Below are positions 1 through 8,164 of a stretch of DNA of 64,000 nucleotides, one piece after another. Every line of letters begins with the position of its first letter. The stretch's first letter is position 1. The stretch is from positions 248,001-312,000 of the forward strand of contig NZ_CP035687.1 of the NCBI RefSeq assembly GCF_009665255.1. The letters run 5' to 3'. The notes beneath the pieces were generated by a model. The model did no database searches and was not told where the DNA came from. It was given only the letters and a program-made list of their open reading frames with translations. Both the position numbers and the translations under genes were made by a program. Source of the stretch: Vibrio metoecus. Its GTDB lineage: Bacteria; Pseudomonadota; Gammaproteobacteria; Enterobacterales; Vibrionaceae.

Positions 1-808
1 CCGCAAAAGCAAAGAGATTAATCCAATCCATCACTTCCATCGGATCGTTTTCAATCGCCGCATTCGCTTCTAGCTTTTTGAGTAAATTAGGTGCACGGCG
101 AGTGACATTCAATCCGCCCTCTAAAATACCTTCGGTGGCAAAACCACGTTCCATACATTGGCTCATCACTTGCCAGATTTGATCGGCTTTGGCATCAATC
201 ATCGCCATGTCTTGAAACGCCAGCTCATTACGCAAAATTATTCCGCCTAAACTCAAGCCATTTTTTTCAGCTTGGTGCAGCATTTCATCTGCGCTTCGGA
301 AAGGATAAGTGACAGAAATATCGGCACTGGCGGTGCCATTTTTCAGTTGCTCAGCGGTGGCAACAAACCCGCCTCCAACAGAATAATAGGTTTCAAAATC
401 AATCTGCTGCCCTTGTGCATCAAACGCACTCAGCGTCATACCATTTTCATGCAGCGGCAGATTATCTTGATGAAAAAGAAGATCGTGATGGTAATCGAAG
501 ACAATGTCATGCTGACCATTAAGATGCAGCTTACCCGTTTGCAACGCTTCACGCAGAGTCTGGTTGGCTTCACTAATCTTGATAGTGGCTGGTTGATTGC
601 CCATTAAGCCAAGCAAGGTAGCACGATCAGTATGATGGCCTTTGCCAGTCAGTGATAACGAGCCATACAGATCGACCTGTATGCGACCAACCTTATTGAG
701 TTGTGGCAATAACTGCTGCACAAAACGGTAACCTGCAATCATCGGCCCATTAGTATGCGAGCTGGAAGGACCAACCCCAATTTTGTAGATATCAAAGATT
801 GAGAGCAT
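1..808 (-). CDS. sdaA: L-serine dehydratase (L-serine ammonia-lyase), N-terminal part, cut by window edge
   Basis: Reading the minus strand from an ATG at 806-808 gives an open frame of about 269 residues that runs off the left edge, so the stop lies outside. The N-terminus MLSIFDIYKIGVGPSSSHT carries the GPSSSHT signature of the iron-sulfur L-serine dehydratases (SdaA/SdaB/TdcG type), which convert L-serine to pyruvate and ammonia in the cytoplasm. The visible part covers the N-terminal domain and the start of the alpha domain. The cluster-binding cysteines expected near the C-terminus are not in the window. It lies upstream of, and on the same strand as, nothing else visible; narP ends 75 bp away. 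I am confident of the family. The choice of sdaA over sdaB or tdcG is an inference. Confidence 0.88.
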   Translation of the reverse strand, partial: MLSIFDIYKIGVGPSSSHTNGPMIAGYRFVQQLLPQLNKVGRIQVDLYGSLSLTGKGHHTDRATLLGLMGNQPATIKISEANQTLREALQTGKLHLNGQHDIVFDYHHDLLFHQDNLPLHENGMTLSAFDAQGQQIDFETYYSVGGGFVATAEQLKNGTASADISVTYPFRSADEMLHQAEKNGLSLGGIILRNELAFQDMAMIDAKADQIWQVMSQCMERGFATEGILEGGLNVTRRAPNLLKKLEANAAIENDPMEVMDWINLFAFA

Positions 809-883
809 CACTTTCCCCTTAATCCGTAAGAGTTCAAGCTATCTTATCAACCAGTATATACCTTCTCGTCTGAATGCTGCTGT

Positions 884-1507
884 TTAGCTTGCGTATCGTT
901 CTAAATAAAGAATCGTGGCAGCGGTGCGCGAAGGCACATTCAGTTTTTTCAATAAACTTTTCATATGCACTTTCACCGTCGACTCTGAAATAAACAATCG
1001 ATCGGCAATTTGTCGGTTGCGATAGCCTTTCGCGACTTCTGACATAATTTGCATTTCACGTTCCGTCAGCGCTTCAAAAGGGTTACTCGCTGCATCGCGA
1101 TTTAAAAGGTAACGCTCTACCGACTCACTAAAGGCTTTTTCGCCTTGCATGGCTTGTTTTAGTAACGACACAAGCTGGTCTGGCTCGGTATCTTTCAGTA
1201 AATAGCCGTCAGCGCCAGCTTTGACCAGTGCTTCAATATCTGCTGCACTATCGGAGACAGTGAGGATCACCACTAAGGCGTCACATTCATCGGTACGCAA
1301 TGCCGTCAGCGTATCCAAGCCCGACATGCCTTTCATATTGAGATCGAGCAGGATCAAATCAGGTTGTAAGTCATGCGCCAGAGCGATCGCTTCCGCACCG
1401 TTACTTGCTTCGGCAACCACCTCGAATTCAGCTTCAAAACTTAATAATTGATTGATACCACGGCGCATCAGCGGGTGATCATCCACCAATAATACTCTAC
1501 AACTCAT
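884..1507 (-). CDS. narP: Nitrate/nitrite response regulator NarP
   Basis: This 207-residue protein has a receiver domain (residues about 3-120, acidic pair D9-D10, phosphoacceptor D55 in LILLDLNM, lysine in YLLKD) and a C-terminal LuxR/FixJ-type helix-turn-helix (about 145-205). This is the NarL/NarP layout. Its ATG overlaps the last 11 bases of narQ, so the two are translationally coupled. The divergent nap operon next door makes NarP the likelier identity than NarL. It should bind TACYYMT heptamers in 7-2-7 arrangement when phosphorylated by NarQ, and one such perfect site lies in the narQ-napF gap. Cytoplasmic transcription factor. NarL versus NarP is decided here by context and by similarity to remembered NarP sequences. 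Confidence 0.92.
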   Translation of the reverse strand: MSCRVLLVDDHPLMRRGINQLLSFEAEFEVVAEASNGAEAIALAHDLQPDLILLDLNMKGMSGLDTLTALRTDECDALVVILTVSDSAADIEALVKAGADGYLLKDTEPDQLVSLLKQAMQGEKAFSESVERYLLNRDAASNPFEALTEREMQIMSEVAKGYRNRQIADRLFISESTVKVHMKSLLKKLNVPSRTAATILYLERYAS

Positions 1508-3248
1508 TTTTATTTTTCTCCTCGCCCTGTTGGTAAGTCAGCACAATTTTGCAGCCTTTACCCGGAGCGGATTCCACTTTTAATTCGCCGCGCAAGCGAG
1601 CGGTACGTTCTTGCATAATGCTCATACCATAGTGGTTGAGCTTGTGATCTTGTGGGTCAAAGCCCACGCCATCATCTTCAATAGTGACTTGAACTGTATC
1701 ACCGACTTCTTGGCAATTGACCACAATTCGATTGGCATTAGCATGCTTGATGGCATTGATGGTCGCTTCTCGGATCAACTGCACGAGATGCACTTGCTGA
1801 TGAGCATCCAACGCTATTGAGGAAAGTGCATTGTGCAGTTCAATTTTAGCTTCCGTTTGCCCCGAAAGCTGGCTCAACATGCCTTGTAGAGACTGACCAA
1901 AACTGCCCTCCGTTAAAGTGAGGCGGAAAGTGGTCAGCAGCTCACGCAATTGGGTATAAGCATCCGATAGGCCTTTATCGATCTCGCTGATAATACTTTC
2001 CGTCTTACTCAGATCACCACAAGGTTTTAATGGCATCACTGAACGTTTCAACAGGGTTAATTGAATTTTCAAATAAGAGAGCGACTGAGCCAACGAATCA
2101 TGCAATTCACGTGCTATGGTGGCTCGCTCCTCCATCAAAAGCAGCTGCTCAGCTTGTCGCTGCGCCTGATTGTAATAAATGGCTCGCGACAATATCAGCG
2201 CAAAGTTATCAATCAGAGCCCGATCCGGCTCTGGCGATCCTGCATCCCAATATAAAAGGCCAAGATGGTGTCCATCCAACGTCAGTGGAGTGTGGAACAT
2301 CTCCGCTCCGCTTGGTTCACCTTCTTGCAAAATTAATGACTTACCCGCTTCTTCTTCAATTTCCAAGCGTAGTGCGTTAATGCCATCGACCCGGATCCAA
2401 TGGCGAAGAATGGTTTGGAAATTACTCGCGGTGATGCGTGATGCCGTCAGCTCTTGTGAGGAGTGGTACAACACCTGCAAGGACTGATTTGCCATTTGTA
2501 GTTTGTGTGTTTTTTCATTGACCGCATGCTCTAACCCACGGTACAGCTTGCCGAGATCCCCCGCCATACTGTTAAAGGTACGGGTCAAAATCCCCATTTC
2601 TGTGCTGCTGCTTTCATCCAATGAAACCTCAAAAATGCGGTTTTTAATCTTCTCACTGGCGGCCACCATCGCATTGAGCGGACGTACGACTTCTTCTCGA
2701 ATGTAGTAAACCACGAACAGGGAAACAGCAAAAATCCCCCCTAAGCCAAAACTGCCGACTGCCGCTAAAGCAATTAACTTACGCTCAGAAAAACGCTGCA
2801 GCTTAAGAACGAAGTTGTCGACTAAACTGACAAAAGGTGCGACATGATGGAGATATTCCGCTTTGTGCTCACTGTTAAGCACTTTTTTCAGTCGATGCCA
2901 GCGTTCTATTAACTGGTAATAATCCTGTTGAATATCATCTGGCACTGTCCAATCTAGCAGAGCAAGCATTGAAGGCGAATAGAGCGAGTTTTCAAACAAA
3001 AATATGTGGGCAGGATAATCCGGCGATTGGGTTTGGATATCGTACGCTAAACGGTAGCTTTGCATCCGCATCGAGCCTGACACATTCACCGCTTCCGCAT
3101 CATTGAGAGAAGACGCCAACGTTACGATCGCCACCCCCGTTGTCAACGCTGATAGAAACAGAATCAACAACATGGCTTTCGCCATAGTACGAGTTAATGA
3201 TTTACGAACTGGACTCGACAATGCGGTTTCTCTTTCATTAATGACCAA
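1497..3248 (-). CDS. narQ: Nitrate/nitrite sensor histidine kinase NarQ
   Basis: Inner-membrane sensor of 583 residues. Transmembrane segments lie at about 24-46 and 158-183. Just after the first comes the P-box-like stretch DAEAVNVSGSMRMQSYRLAYD (about residues 50-70), where NarX/NarQ bind nitrate. Then follow a HAMP region, a GAF-like signalling region (about 250-360), a HisKA_3 box ERATIARELHDSLAQ with H383, and an HATPase domain with DDGVGFDP. The start is TTG at 3248, supported by the strong upstream AGAGGTGGAG. The next in-frame ATG would remove cytoplasmic residues up to the first membrane helix. Length fits NarQ (about 566 in E. coli). It phosphorylates NarP, whose gene overlaps its 3' end. 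It is divergent from napF across 170 bp. Confidence 0.93.
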   Translation of the reverse strand: MVINERETALSSPVRKSLTRTMAKAMLLILFLSALTTGVAIVTLASSLNDAEAVNVSGSMRMQSYRLAYDIQTQSPDYPAHIFLFENSLYSPSMLALLDWTVPDDIQQDYYQLIERWHRLKKVLNSEHKAEYLHHVAPFVSLVDNFVLKLQRFSERKLIALAAVGSFGLGGIFAVSLFVVYYIREEVVRPLNAMVAASEKIKNRIFEVSLDESSSTEMGILTRTFNSMAGDLGKLYRGLEHAVNEKTHKLQMANQSLQVLYHSSQELTASRITASNFQTILRHWIRVDGINALRLEIEEEAGKSLILQEGEPSGAEMFHTPLTLDGHHLGLLYWDAGSPEPDRALIDNFALILSRAIYYNQAQRQAEQLLLMEERATIARELHDSLAQSLSYLKIQLTLLKRSVMPLKPCGDLSKTESIISEIDKGLSDAYTQLRELLTTFRLTLTEGSFGQSLQGMLSQLSGQTEAKIELHNALSSIALDAHQQVHLVQLIREATINAIKHANANRIVVNCQEVGDTVQVTIEDDGVGFDPQDHKLNHYGMSIMQERTARLRGELKVESAPGKGCKIVLTYQQGEEKNKNEL

Positions 3249-3299
3249 AGCTCCACCTCTTTAGGGCTACACACTATCCGAAACGCGCAGGTTAATTTA

Positions 3300-3313
3300 T
3301 TGATCCAAAACAA
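3300..3313. promoter_or_regulatory. FNR-like site upstream of nap
   Basis: The sequence TTGATCCAAAACAA matches the FNR consensus TTGATNNNNATCAA at nine of ten specified bases. It lies in the narQ-napF gap, 29 bp (centre to centre) from the NarP-type palindrome. Anaerobic FNR plus NarP control is established for E. coli napF; here it is inferred from sequence. Confidence 0.55.
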
Positions 3314-3327
3314 TCCACCACCCCATT

Positions 3328-3343
3328 TACCTCCTAAGAGGTA
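3328..3343. promoter_or_regulatory. NarP-type 7-2-7 binding site upstream of nap
   Basis: TACCTCC-TA-AGAGGTA is an inverted pair of heptamers matching the NarP/NarL consensus TACYYMT on both arms, with the 2-bp spacing that NarP requires. It lies about 75 bp before the chosen napF start codon and on the far side of the FNR-like site from narQ. This is a good candidate for nitrate induction of the nap operon by the adjacent narQP system. Confidence 0.7.
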
Positions 3344-3418
3344 TTTATACTAATATGTCAAAAACTACAATTTGTGTATCGAAATGTGGCAAGTTGTGAA
3401 CGGTTTGGGAGAGATGAG

Positions 3419-3913
3419 ATGGTCGATTTAAGTAAACGACGCTGGTTTGCCCCCGCTCGTCAGTTAGACCAGAGCCAAGTCCGACTACCTTGGTTAGCAC
3501 GTCCACAAACTTTTATCGATGAATGCACCCGTTGTGGTAAATGCGTAGATGCCTGTGAAACCCACATTATTGAAAAAGGTGATGGCGGTTTTCCACGGGT
3601 CAATTTTACTGTGGATGAGTGCACATTTTGCTATCAATGCGCTCAAAGCTGCCCTGAACCAATTTTCCTACCACAAGACCAAACCCCTTGGATAGCTGCG
3701 GTTGACATCTCCAACCAATGTTTAGCGAATAACCAAGTTGAGTGTCGTTCTTGCCAAGATGCCTGCCCAGAAGAGGCCATTCATTTTGCGCTACAAATTG
3801 GTCGCACTGCGAGCCCACAAGTGAACTCGCAAAACTGTTCTGGTTGCGGTGCTTGCGTTCCAGTTTGTCCAAGCAACGCAATGACGGTTCACTATACTCA
3901 AAACATCGCTTAG
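3419..3913 (+). CDS. napF: Ferredoxin-type protein NapF
   Basis: Cytoplasmic iron-sulfur protein associated with maturation of periplasmic nitrate reductase NapA before export. Four cysteine groups are visible: CTRCGKCVDAC, CTFCYQCAQSC, CRSCQDAC and CSGCGACVPVC, as expected for NapF. I chose the ATG at 3419 (MVDLSKRRWF, 164 residues) because GGGAGAG lies at the right spacing and the N-terminus then aligns with E. coli NapF. The frame is open upstream to 3374, but that would add 15 residues without a ribosome binding site. It is the first gene of napFDABC. The upstream gap carries FNR-like and NarP-type sites. Confidence 0.93.
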   Translation: MVDLSKRRWFAPARQLDQSQVRLPWLARPQTFIDECTRCGKCVDACETHIIEKGDGGFPRVNFTVDECTFCYQCAQSCPEPIFLPQDQTPWIAAVDISNQCLANNQVECRSCQDACPEEAIHFALQIGRTASPQVNSQNCSGCGACVPVCPSNAMTVHYTQNIA

Positions 3914-3939
3914 ACGGCGTGGATAAATGGGAGAGCAAT

Positions 3940-4218
3940 ATGTCACAACCTGTAGCTTCACTGCATGAAGTACACATCTCCAGCTTGGTGGTTCACACCT
4001 TGCCAGAGCATCTACTCACCGTAAAACAGCAAGTGAGCGAACTGCGTGACGTGGAAATTTACGGCGAAGATCCGCAAGGCAAACTCGTCGTGGTGATTGA
4101 AACCGATCGTCAAGGATTTATCACCGAAACAATTGAACAGATAAATAATCTTCCTAATGTGCTTAACGCTTTTTTGGTTTTCCATCAGGTAGAAACAGCA
4201 ACAGAAGAAGAACTATAG
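3940..4218 (+). CDS. napD: Nap assembly chaperone NapD
   Basis: A 92-residue cytoplasmic chaperone of the NapD family, which binds the twin-arginine signal peptide of NapA and stops premature export. The sequence has the small ferredoxin-fold look of the family: a central HISSLVVHTLPEHL strand-helix and LVVVIETD. The start at 3940 (MSQPVASLHEVHISS) follows GGGAGAGC at normal spacing. The frame extends upstream into napF, but that part is not NapD-like. It sits 26 bp after napF and 100 bp before napA. Confidence 0.92.
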   Translation: MSQPVASLHEVHISSLVVHTLPEHLLTVKQQVSELRDVEIYGEDPQGKLVVVIETDRQGFITETIEQINNLPNVLNAFLVFHQVETATEEEL

Positions 4219-4318
4219 CCAAACTGCTGAGATAGCCTGTCGCCGATGTCGTGACGGCACTCCGTAGGAAGGAATTATTACACACTGGAAATACCTTTTC
4301 TGAACTCGAGGGTAATGT

Positions 4319-6808
4319 ATGAAAATGACCAGACGTGCGTTTGTGAAAGCAAACGCAGCCGCCTCAGCTGCGGCGGTTGCAGGGATCACCCTCCCCGCTT
4401 CTGCCACCAACTTGATCGCTAGCTCCGATCAAACCGCTATTCATTGGGACAAAGCGCCTTGTCGTTTTTGTGGTACAGGTTGCTCTGTGCTGGTCGGTAC
4501 CCAAGATGGTCGCGTTGTCGCCACTCAAGGTGACCCTGAAGCGCCAGTGAACAAAGGCCTTAACTGTATTAAGGGCTACTTCCTCTCAAAAATCATGTAC
4601 GGCCAAGATCGCTTAAAAACGCCTCTGCTGCGTATGAAAGATGGTCAATACCACAAAGACGGTGAATTCACTCCAGTCTCTTGGGATACCGCATTTGATG
4701 TGATGGCTGAAAAATGGAAAGCCTCGCTTAAAGCCAAAGGCCCAACCAGTGTAGGTATGTTCGGTTCTGGTCAGTGGACAGTCATGGAAGGTTATGCCGC
4801 GGTGAAACTGATGAAAGCCGGTTTCCGCTCCAACAACATTGACCCGAACGCGCGCCACTGTATGGCTTCTGCGGTAGTAGGCTTCATGCGTACCTTTGGT
4901 ATTGATGAACCTATGGGCTGTTATGACGACTTTGAACATGCCGATGCTTTTGTGCTTTGGGGTTCAAACATGGCGGAAATGCACCCAGTTCTCTGGACTC
5001 GCATCACTGATCGTCGTCTAAGCCATCCTCACGTTAAAGTGAATGTGCTCTCAACGTATTACCACCGTTCATTTGAGTTGGCAGATCACGGCTACATTTT
5101 CCACCCACAGTCTGACTTAGCGATTGCCAACTTCATCGCCAACTACATCATTCAAAACGATGCGGTGAACTGGGACTTTGTGAACAAACACACCCACTTC
5201 AAACAAGCGGTAACGGATATCGGTTACGGTCTGCGTGACGATGACCCACTGCAGAAAAAGGCGAAAAATCCCAACTCTGGTGATGTCAGCGATATTTCGT
5301 TTGAAGAGTACAAAAAATCGGTTGCGCCATACACGGTTGAAAAAGCCTCAGAAATTTCAGGTGTGGCACCGGATAAACTGATCACGCTCGCGAAACAGTA
5401 TGCCGATCCAAACACCAAAGTAATGTCGCTCTGGACCATGGGTATGAACCAACATACTCGCGGTGTATGGATGCAAAGTTTGGTGTACAACCTGCACCTG
5501 CTTACCGGCAAAATCGCTACCCCAGGCAACAGCCCATTCTCACTGACCGGTCAACCCTCAGCCTGTGGTACTGCTCGTGAAGTCGGTACCTTTGCACACC
5601 GTTTGCCAGCCGACATGGTGGTGGCTAACCCTAAACACCGTGCGATTGCAGAAAAAGTATGGAAACTGCCTGAAGGTACTATCCCACCTAAACCGGGCTT
5701 CCACGCGGTACAGCAAGACCGCATGCTCAAAGATGGCGTACTGAACTGTTACTGGGTGCAATGTAATAACAACATGCAAGCGGGTCCAAACATCAATACT
5801 GAGCGTTTACCGGGCTACCGCAACCCTGAAAACTTCATCGTAGTGTCTGATGCTTACCCAACCGTAACGGCGCAAGCGGCTGACCTTGTTCTGCCAACCG
5901 CCATGTGGGTAGAAAAAGAAGGGGCTTACGGTAACGCGGAACGCCGTACTCAAGTGTGGTATCAACAAGTTAAAACTGTCGGAGAATCTCACTCAGATTC
6001 ATGGCAAGTGATTGAGTTTTCAAAACGCTTCAAAGTGGAAGAAGTGTGGCCGGAAGAGTTACTGGCGAAAGCACCGCAATACCGTGGTAAAACCCTGTAT
6101 GACGTACTGTTCAAAAACGGTCAGGTGGATAAGTTCCCACTGAGCGAAGCGCGTGAACTCAACGATGATGCACACCACTTTGGCTTCTACATCCAGAAAG
6201 GGCTGTTTGAAGAGTATGCCGAGTTCGGTCGCGGCCATGGTCACGATTTAGCGCCTTACGATGTTTACCACCAAGTTCGCGGCTTACGTTGGCCGGTTGT
6301 CGATGGTAAAGAGACTAAGTGGCGCTTTAAAGAAGGATCTGACCCTTATGCGAAAGCAGGTTCAGGTTGGGACTTCTACGGCAAACCGGATGGTAAAGCG
6401 TGGATCATCTCCTCGCCTTACGAAGCACCACCAGAAGTACCGAATGAAGAGTACGATCTGTGGCTCTGTACAGGCCGTGTTCTTGAGCACTGGCATACCG
6501 GCACCATGACACGTCGTGTCCCTGAGCTGTATAAAGCGGTGCCAGATGCGCTGTGCTTTATGCACCATGAAGATGCGCAAGCACGCGGTTTACGCCGTGG
6601 CGATGAAGTGCTGATCTCCAACTCGCGTGGTGAAGTTCGAGTACGTGTGGAAACTCGCGGTCGTAATAAGCCGCCAAAAGGCTTGGTGTTCGTGCCTTTC
6701 TTTGATGCTCGCATTCTGATCAATAAGTTGATCCTCGATGCAACCGACCCACTCTCGAAACAGACTGACTTCAAGAAGTGCCCGGTTAAGATCACCAAAG
6801 TCGCGTAA
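4319..6808 (+). CDS. napA: Periplasmic nitrate reductase catalytic subunit NapA
   Basis: Molybdopterin enzyme (829 residues, E. coli 828) that reduces nitrate to nitrite in the periplasm. The N-terminus MKMTRRAFVKANAAASA is a twin-arginine signal, with cleavage likely after ASA at residue 29. The [4Fe-4S] ligands are C48, C51, C55 and C83. The molybdenum-ligand cysteine lies in NARHCMASAV. The C-terminal domain ends with typical MGD-binding sequence (TGRVLEHWHTGTMTRR). It receives electrons from NapB and needs NapD for export. The nearby modABC operon supplies molybdate. No frameshift or missing ligand is seen. Confidence 0.97.
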   Translation: MKMTRRAFVKANAAASAAAVAGITLPASATNLIASSDQTAIHWDKAPCRFCGTGCSVLVGTQDGRVVATQGDPEAPVNKGLNCIKGYFLSKIMYGQDRLKTPLLRMKDGQYHKDGEFTPVSWDTAFDVMAEKWKASLKAKGPTSVGMFGSGQWTVMEGYAAVKLMKAGFRSNNIDPNARHCMASAVVGFMRTFGIDEPMGCYDDFEHADAFVLWGSNMAEMHPVLWTRITDRRLSHPHVKVNVLSTYYHRSFELADHGYIFHPQSDLAIANFIANYIIQNDAVNWDFVNKHTHFKQAVTDIGYGLRDDDPLQKKAKNPNSGDVSDISFEEYKKSVAPYTVEKASEISGVAPDKLITLAKQYADPNTKVMSLWTMGMNQHTRGVWMQSLVYNLHLLTGKIATPGNSPFSLTGQPSACGTAREVGTFAHRLPADMVVANPKHRAIAEKVWKLPEGTIPPKPGFHAVQQDRMLKDGVLNCYWVQCNNNMQAGPNINTERLPGYRNPENFIVVSDAYPTVTAQAADLVLPTAMWVEKEGAYGNAERRTQVWYQQVKTVGESHSDSWQVIEFSKRFKVEEVWPEELLAKAPQYRGKTLYDVLFKNGQVDKFPLSEARELNDDAHHFGFYIQKGLFEEYAEFGRGHGHDLAPYDVYHQVRGLRWPVVDGKETKWRFKEGSDPYAKAGSGWDFYGKPDGKAWIISSPYEAPPEVPNEEYDLWLCTGRVLEHWHTGTMTRRVPELYKAVPDALCFMHHEDAQARGLRRGDEVLISNSRGEVRVRVETRGRNKPPKGLVFVPFFDARILINKLILDATDPLSKQTDFKKCPVKITKVA

Positions 6809-6874
6809 CCCTAATTGCACTGGGCTGCCCGTCAGCCCAGACCAAGTATTAAGCCGCAAGGCGGAGAATTTACG

Positions 6875-7330
6875 ATGAAAAAACAACTCATTGCCTTTCT
6901 TTCAGTGTTTACTGTGCTGGCAGGTATCGCTCACGCTGAGCTGAACAATCCAGGCGGTATCGGTGGTTTAGAATCACTGCGTGGGGCGAGTGAAATTGAA
7001 GCAACTCGCGCTGCAGACCCAATGAAGAAATACCCACGTGAGCAAGCGTTGGACAGTGACTTTGTCTATCAGCCACCACTGATCCCACACAACATTCGCA
7101 ACTATGAAGTGTCGTTGAATGCGAACAAGTGCCTCTCTTGTCACAGTTGGAAAAATGCCAAAGAGATGGGCGCAACCAAGATCAGCGTGACTCACTTTGT
7201 GAATCGTGAAGATGCGGTACTGTCGGATGTTTCTCCACGCCGCTACTTCTGTTTGCAGTGTCACGTCCCTCAAGCGGATGCAAAACCGCTGGTAGAGAAC
7301 GATTTCGAACGTGTTGATTCACTTCGTTAA
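6875..7330 (+). CDS. napB: Diheme cytochrome c NapB
   Basis: Periplasmic electron-transfer subunit of nitrate reductase, 151 residues. A Sec signal peptide (MKKQLIAFLSVFTVLAGIAHA) is followed by two heme c motifs, CLSCH and CLQCH. I took the ATG at 6875 because GGCGGAG precedes it and the signal peptide starts there. The open frame runs upstream to 6815, but the extra 20 residues are not signal-like. NapB passes electrons from NapC to NapA. It lies 66 bp after napA and 17 bp before napC. Confidence 0.95.
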   Translation: MKKQLIAFLSVFTVLAGIAHAELNNPGGIGGLESLRGASEIEATRAADPMKKYPREQALDSDFVYQPPLIPHNIRNYEVSLNANKCLSCHSWKNAKEMGATKISVTHFVNREDAVLSDVSPRRYFCLQCHVPQADAKPLVENDFERVDSLR

Positions 7331-7347
7331 CCGAAAAGAGGCCATTT

Positions 7348-7923
7348 ATGAAATTTCTGAAAGCGTTTTGGCTTCGTTTGTCTCGTCCAAGTAAAGCCGC
7401 CGTGGGTGTGGTTTTACTGATGGGCTTTGTGGGCGGCCTGCTATTTTGGGGCGCCTTCAACACCGGAATGGAAGCGACCAACAGCGAAGAGTTTTGCTCA
7501 GGTTGTCACGCGCCGATTGTGGCCGAAATCCAAGAGACGATTCACTATTCAAACCGCTCTGGGGTTCGCGCTATTTGTTCTGACTGCCATGTCCCTCACG
7601 AATGGACAGATAAAATTGTGCGTAAAGTGCAAGCGTCCAAAGAACTGGTCGCGCACTTTATCGGCACTATCGATACTCAAGAGAAGTTCCAAGCCCGCCG
7701 CGCACATTTGGCGGAACGTGAATGGGCTCGGTTGAAAAAGAACGATTCATTGGAATGTCGAAACTGTCACCAGTTCAACTACATGGATTTTTCAGAGCAA
7801 AGTAGCCGCGCAGTGCAACAGCACTCTACGGCATTGGCCTCTGGCGAAAAAACCTGTGTTGACTGCCATAAAGGTATCGCGCATAACCTACCCGACATGC
7901 ATGGTGTTGAAGGCTGGCAATAA
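7348..7923 (+). CDS. napC: Membrane-anchored tetraheme cytochrome c NapC
   Basis: NapC/NirT-family quinol dehydrogenase (191 residues) that moves electrons from the quinol pool to NapB. One N-terminal transmembrane helix (about residues 18-40) anchors a periplasmic domain with four heme motifs: CSGCH, CSDCH, CRNCH and CVDCH. NapG and NapH are absent from this operon, so NapC is the expected sole quinol link. The start at 7348 follows AAAGAGG. A small membrane-protein gene begins 11 bp after its stop. Confidence 0.95.
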   Translation: MKFLKAFWLRLSRPSKAAVGVVLLMGFVGGLLFWGAFNTGMEATNSEEFCSGCHAPIVAEIQETIHYSNRSGVRAICSDCHVPHEWTDKIVRKVQASKELVAHFIGTIDTQEKFQARRAHLAEREWARLKKNDSLECRNCHQFNYMDFSEQSSRAVQQHSTALASGEKTCVDCHKGIAHNLPDMHGVEGWQ

Positions 7924-7934
7924 GGAGATCCATT

Positions 7935-8063
7935 ATGAGTACTCTTGAATCGATTTTTTGGCATGTACTGGGTTACAGCGCCATGCCAGTTATTATTCTG
8001 GCAGGTTTCCTTGGGGTTGCCGTTGTCTCGATTGGCCTGCTGGCCATGACCAAAGACAAATAG
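7935..8063 (+). CDS. 42-residue single-span membrane protein at the end of the nap operon (TIGR02808-like)
   Basis: An ATG at 7935 preceded by AAGGAG opens a 42-residue frame, MSTLESIFWHVLGYSAMP..., with one hydrophobic helix (about residues 15-37) and a charged end, TKDK. From memory it matches the very short TIGR02808 family found beside nap genes in Vibrio and Photobacterium. Function unknown; the place at the end of the operon suggests a role in Nap membrane assembly or quinol contact, as proposed for NapE-like peptides, but this is inference. The spacing (11 bp from napC), the strong ribosome binding site and the terminator just after the stop all support a real gene. Confidence 0.85.
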   Translation: MSTLESIFWHVLGYSAMPVIILAGFLGVAVVSIGLLAMTKDK

Positions 8064-8080
8064 AAAAGACAGAGAGAAAA

Positions 8081-8106
8081 GTCCGGTGCCTGCACCGGAT
8101 TTTTTA
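8081..8106 (+). terminator. Intrinsic terminator of the nap operon
   Basis: Stem TCCGGTG-CCTG-CACCGGA (8082-8099) followed directly by six T. It lies 18 bp after the small membrane-protein gene and before the convergent HD-GYP gene. Confidence 0.9.
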
Positions 8107-8164
8107 TTCCACATCAGTAGACTGTGTGCCTTCAATCAGCGACTGGGATTGTCACAAATACACA

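Noticed and set aside
272..607. Plus-strand open frame opposite the L-serine dehydratase gene
   Set aside because: It lies wholly opposite a clear coding frame and has no family likeness.
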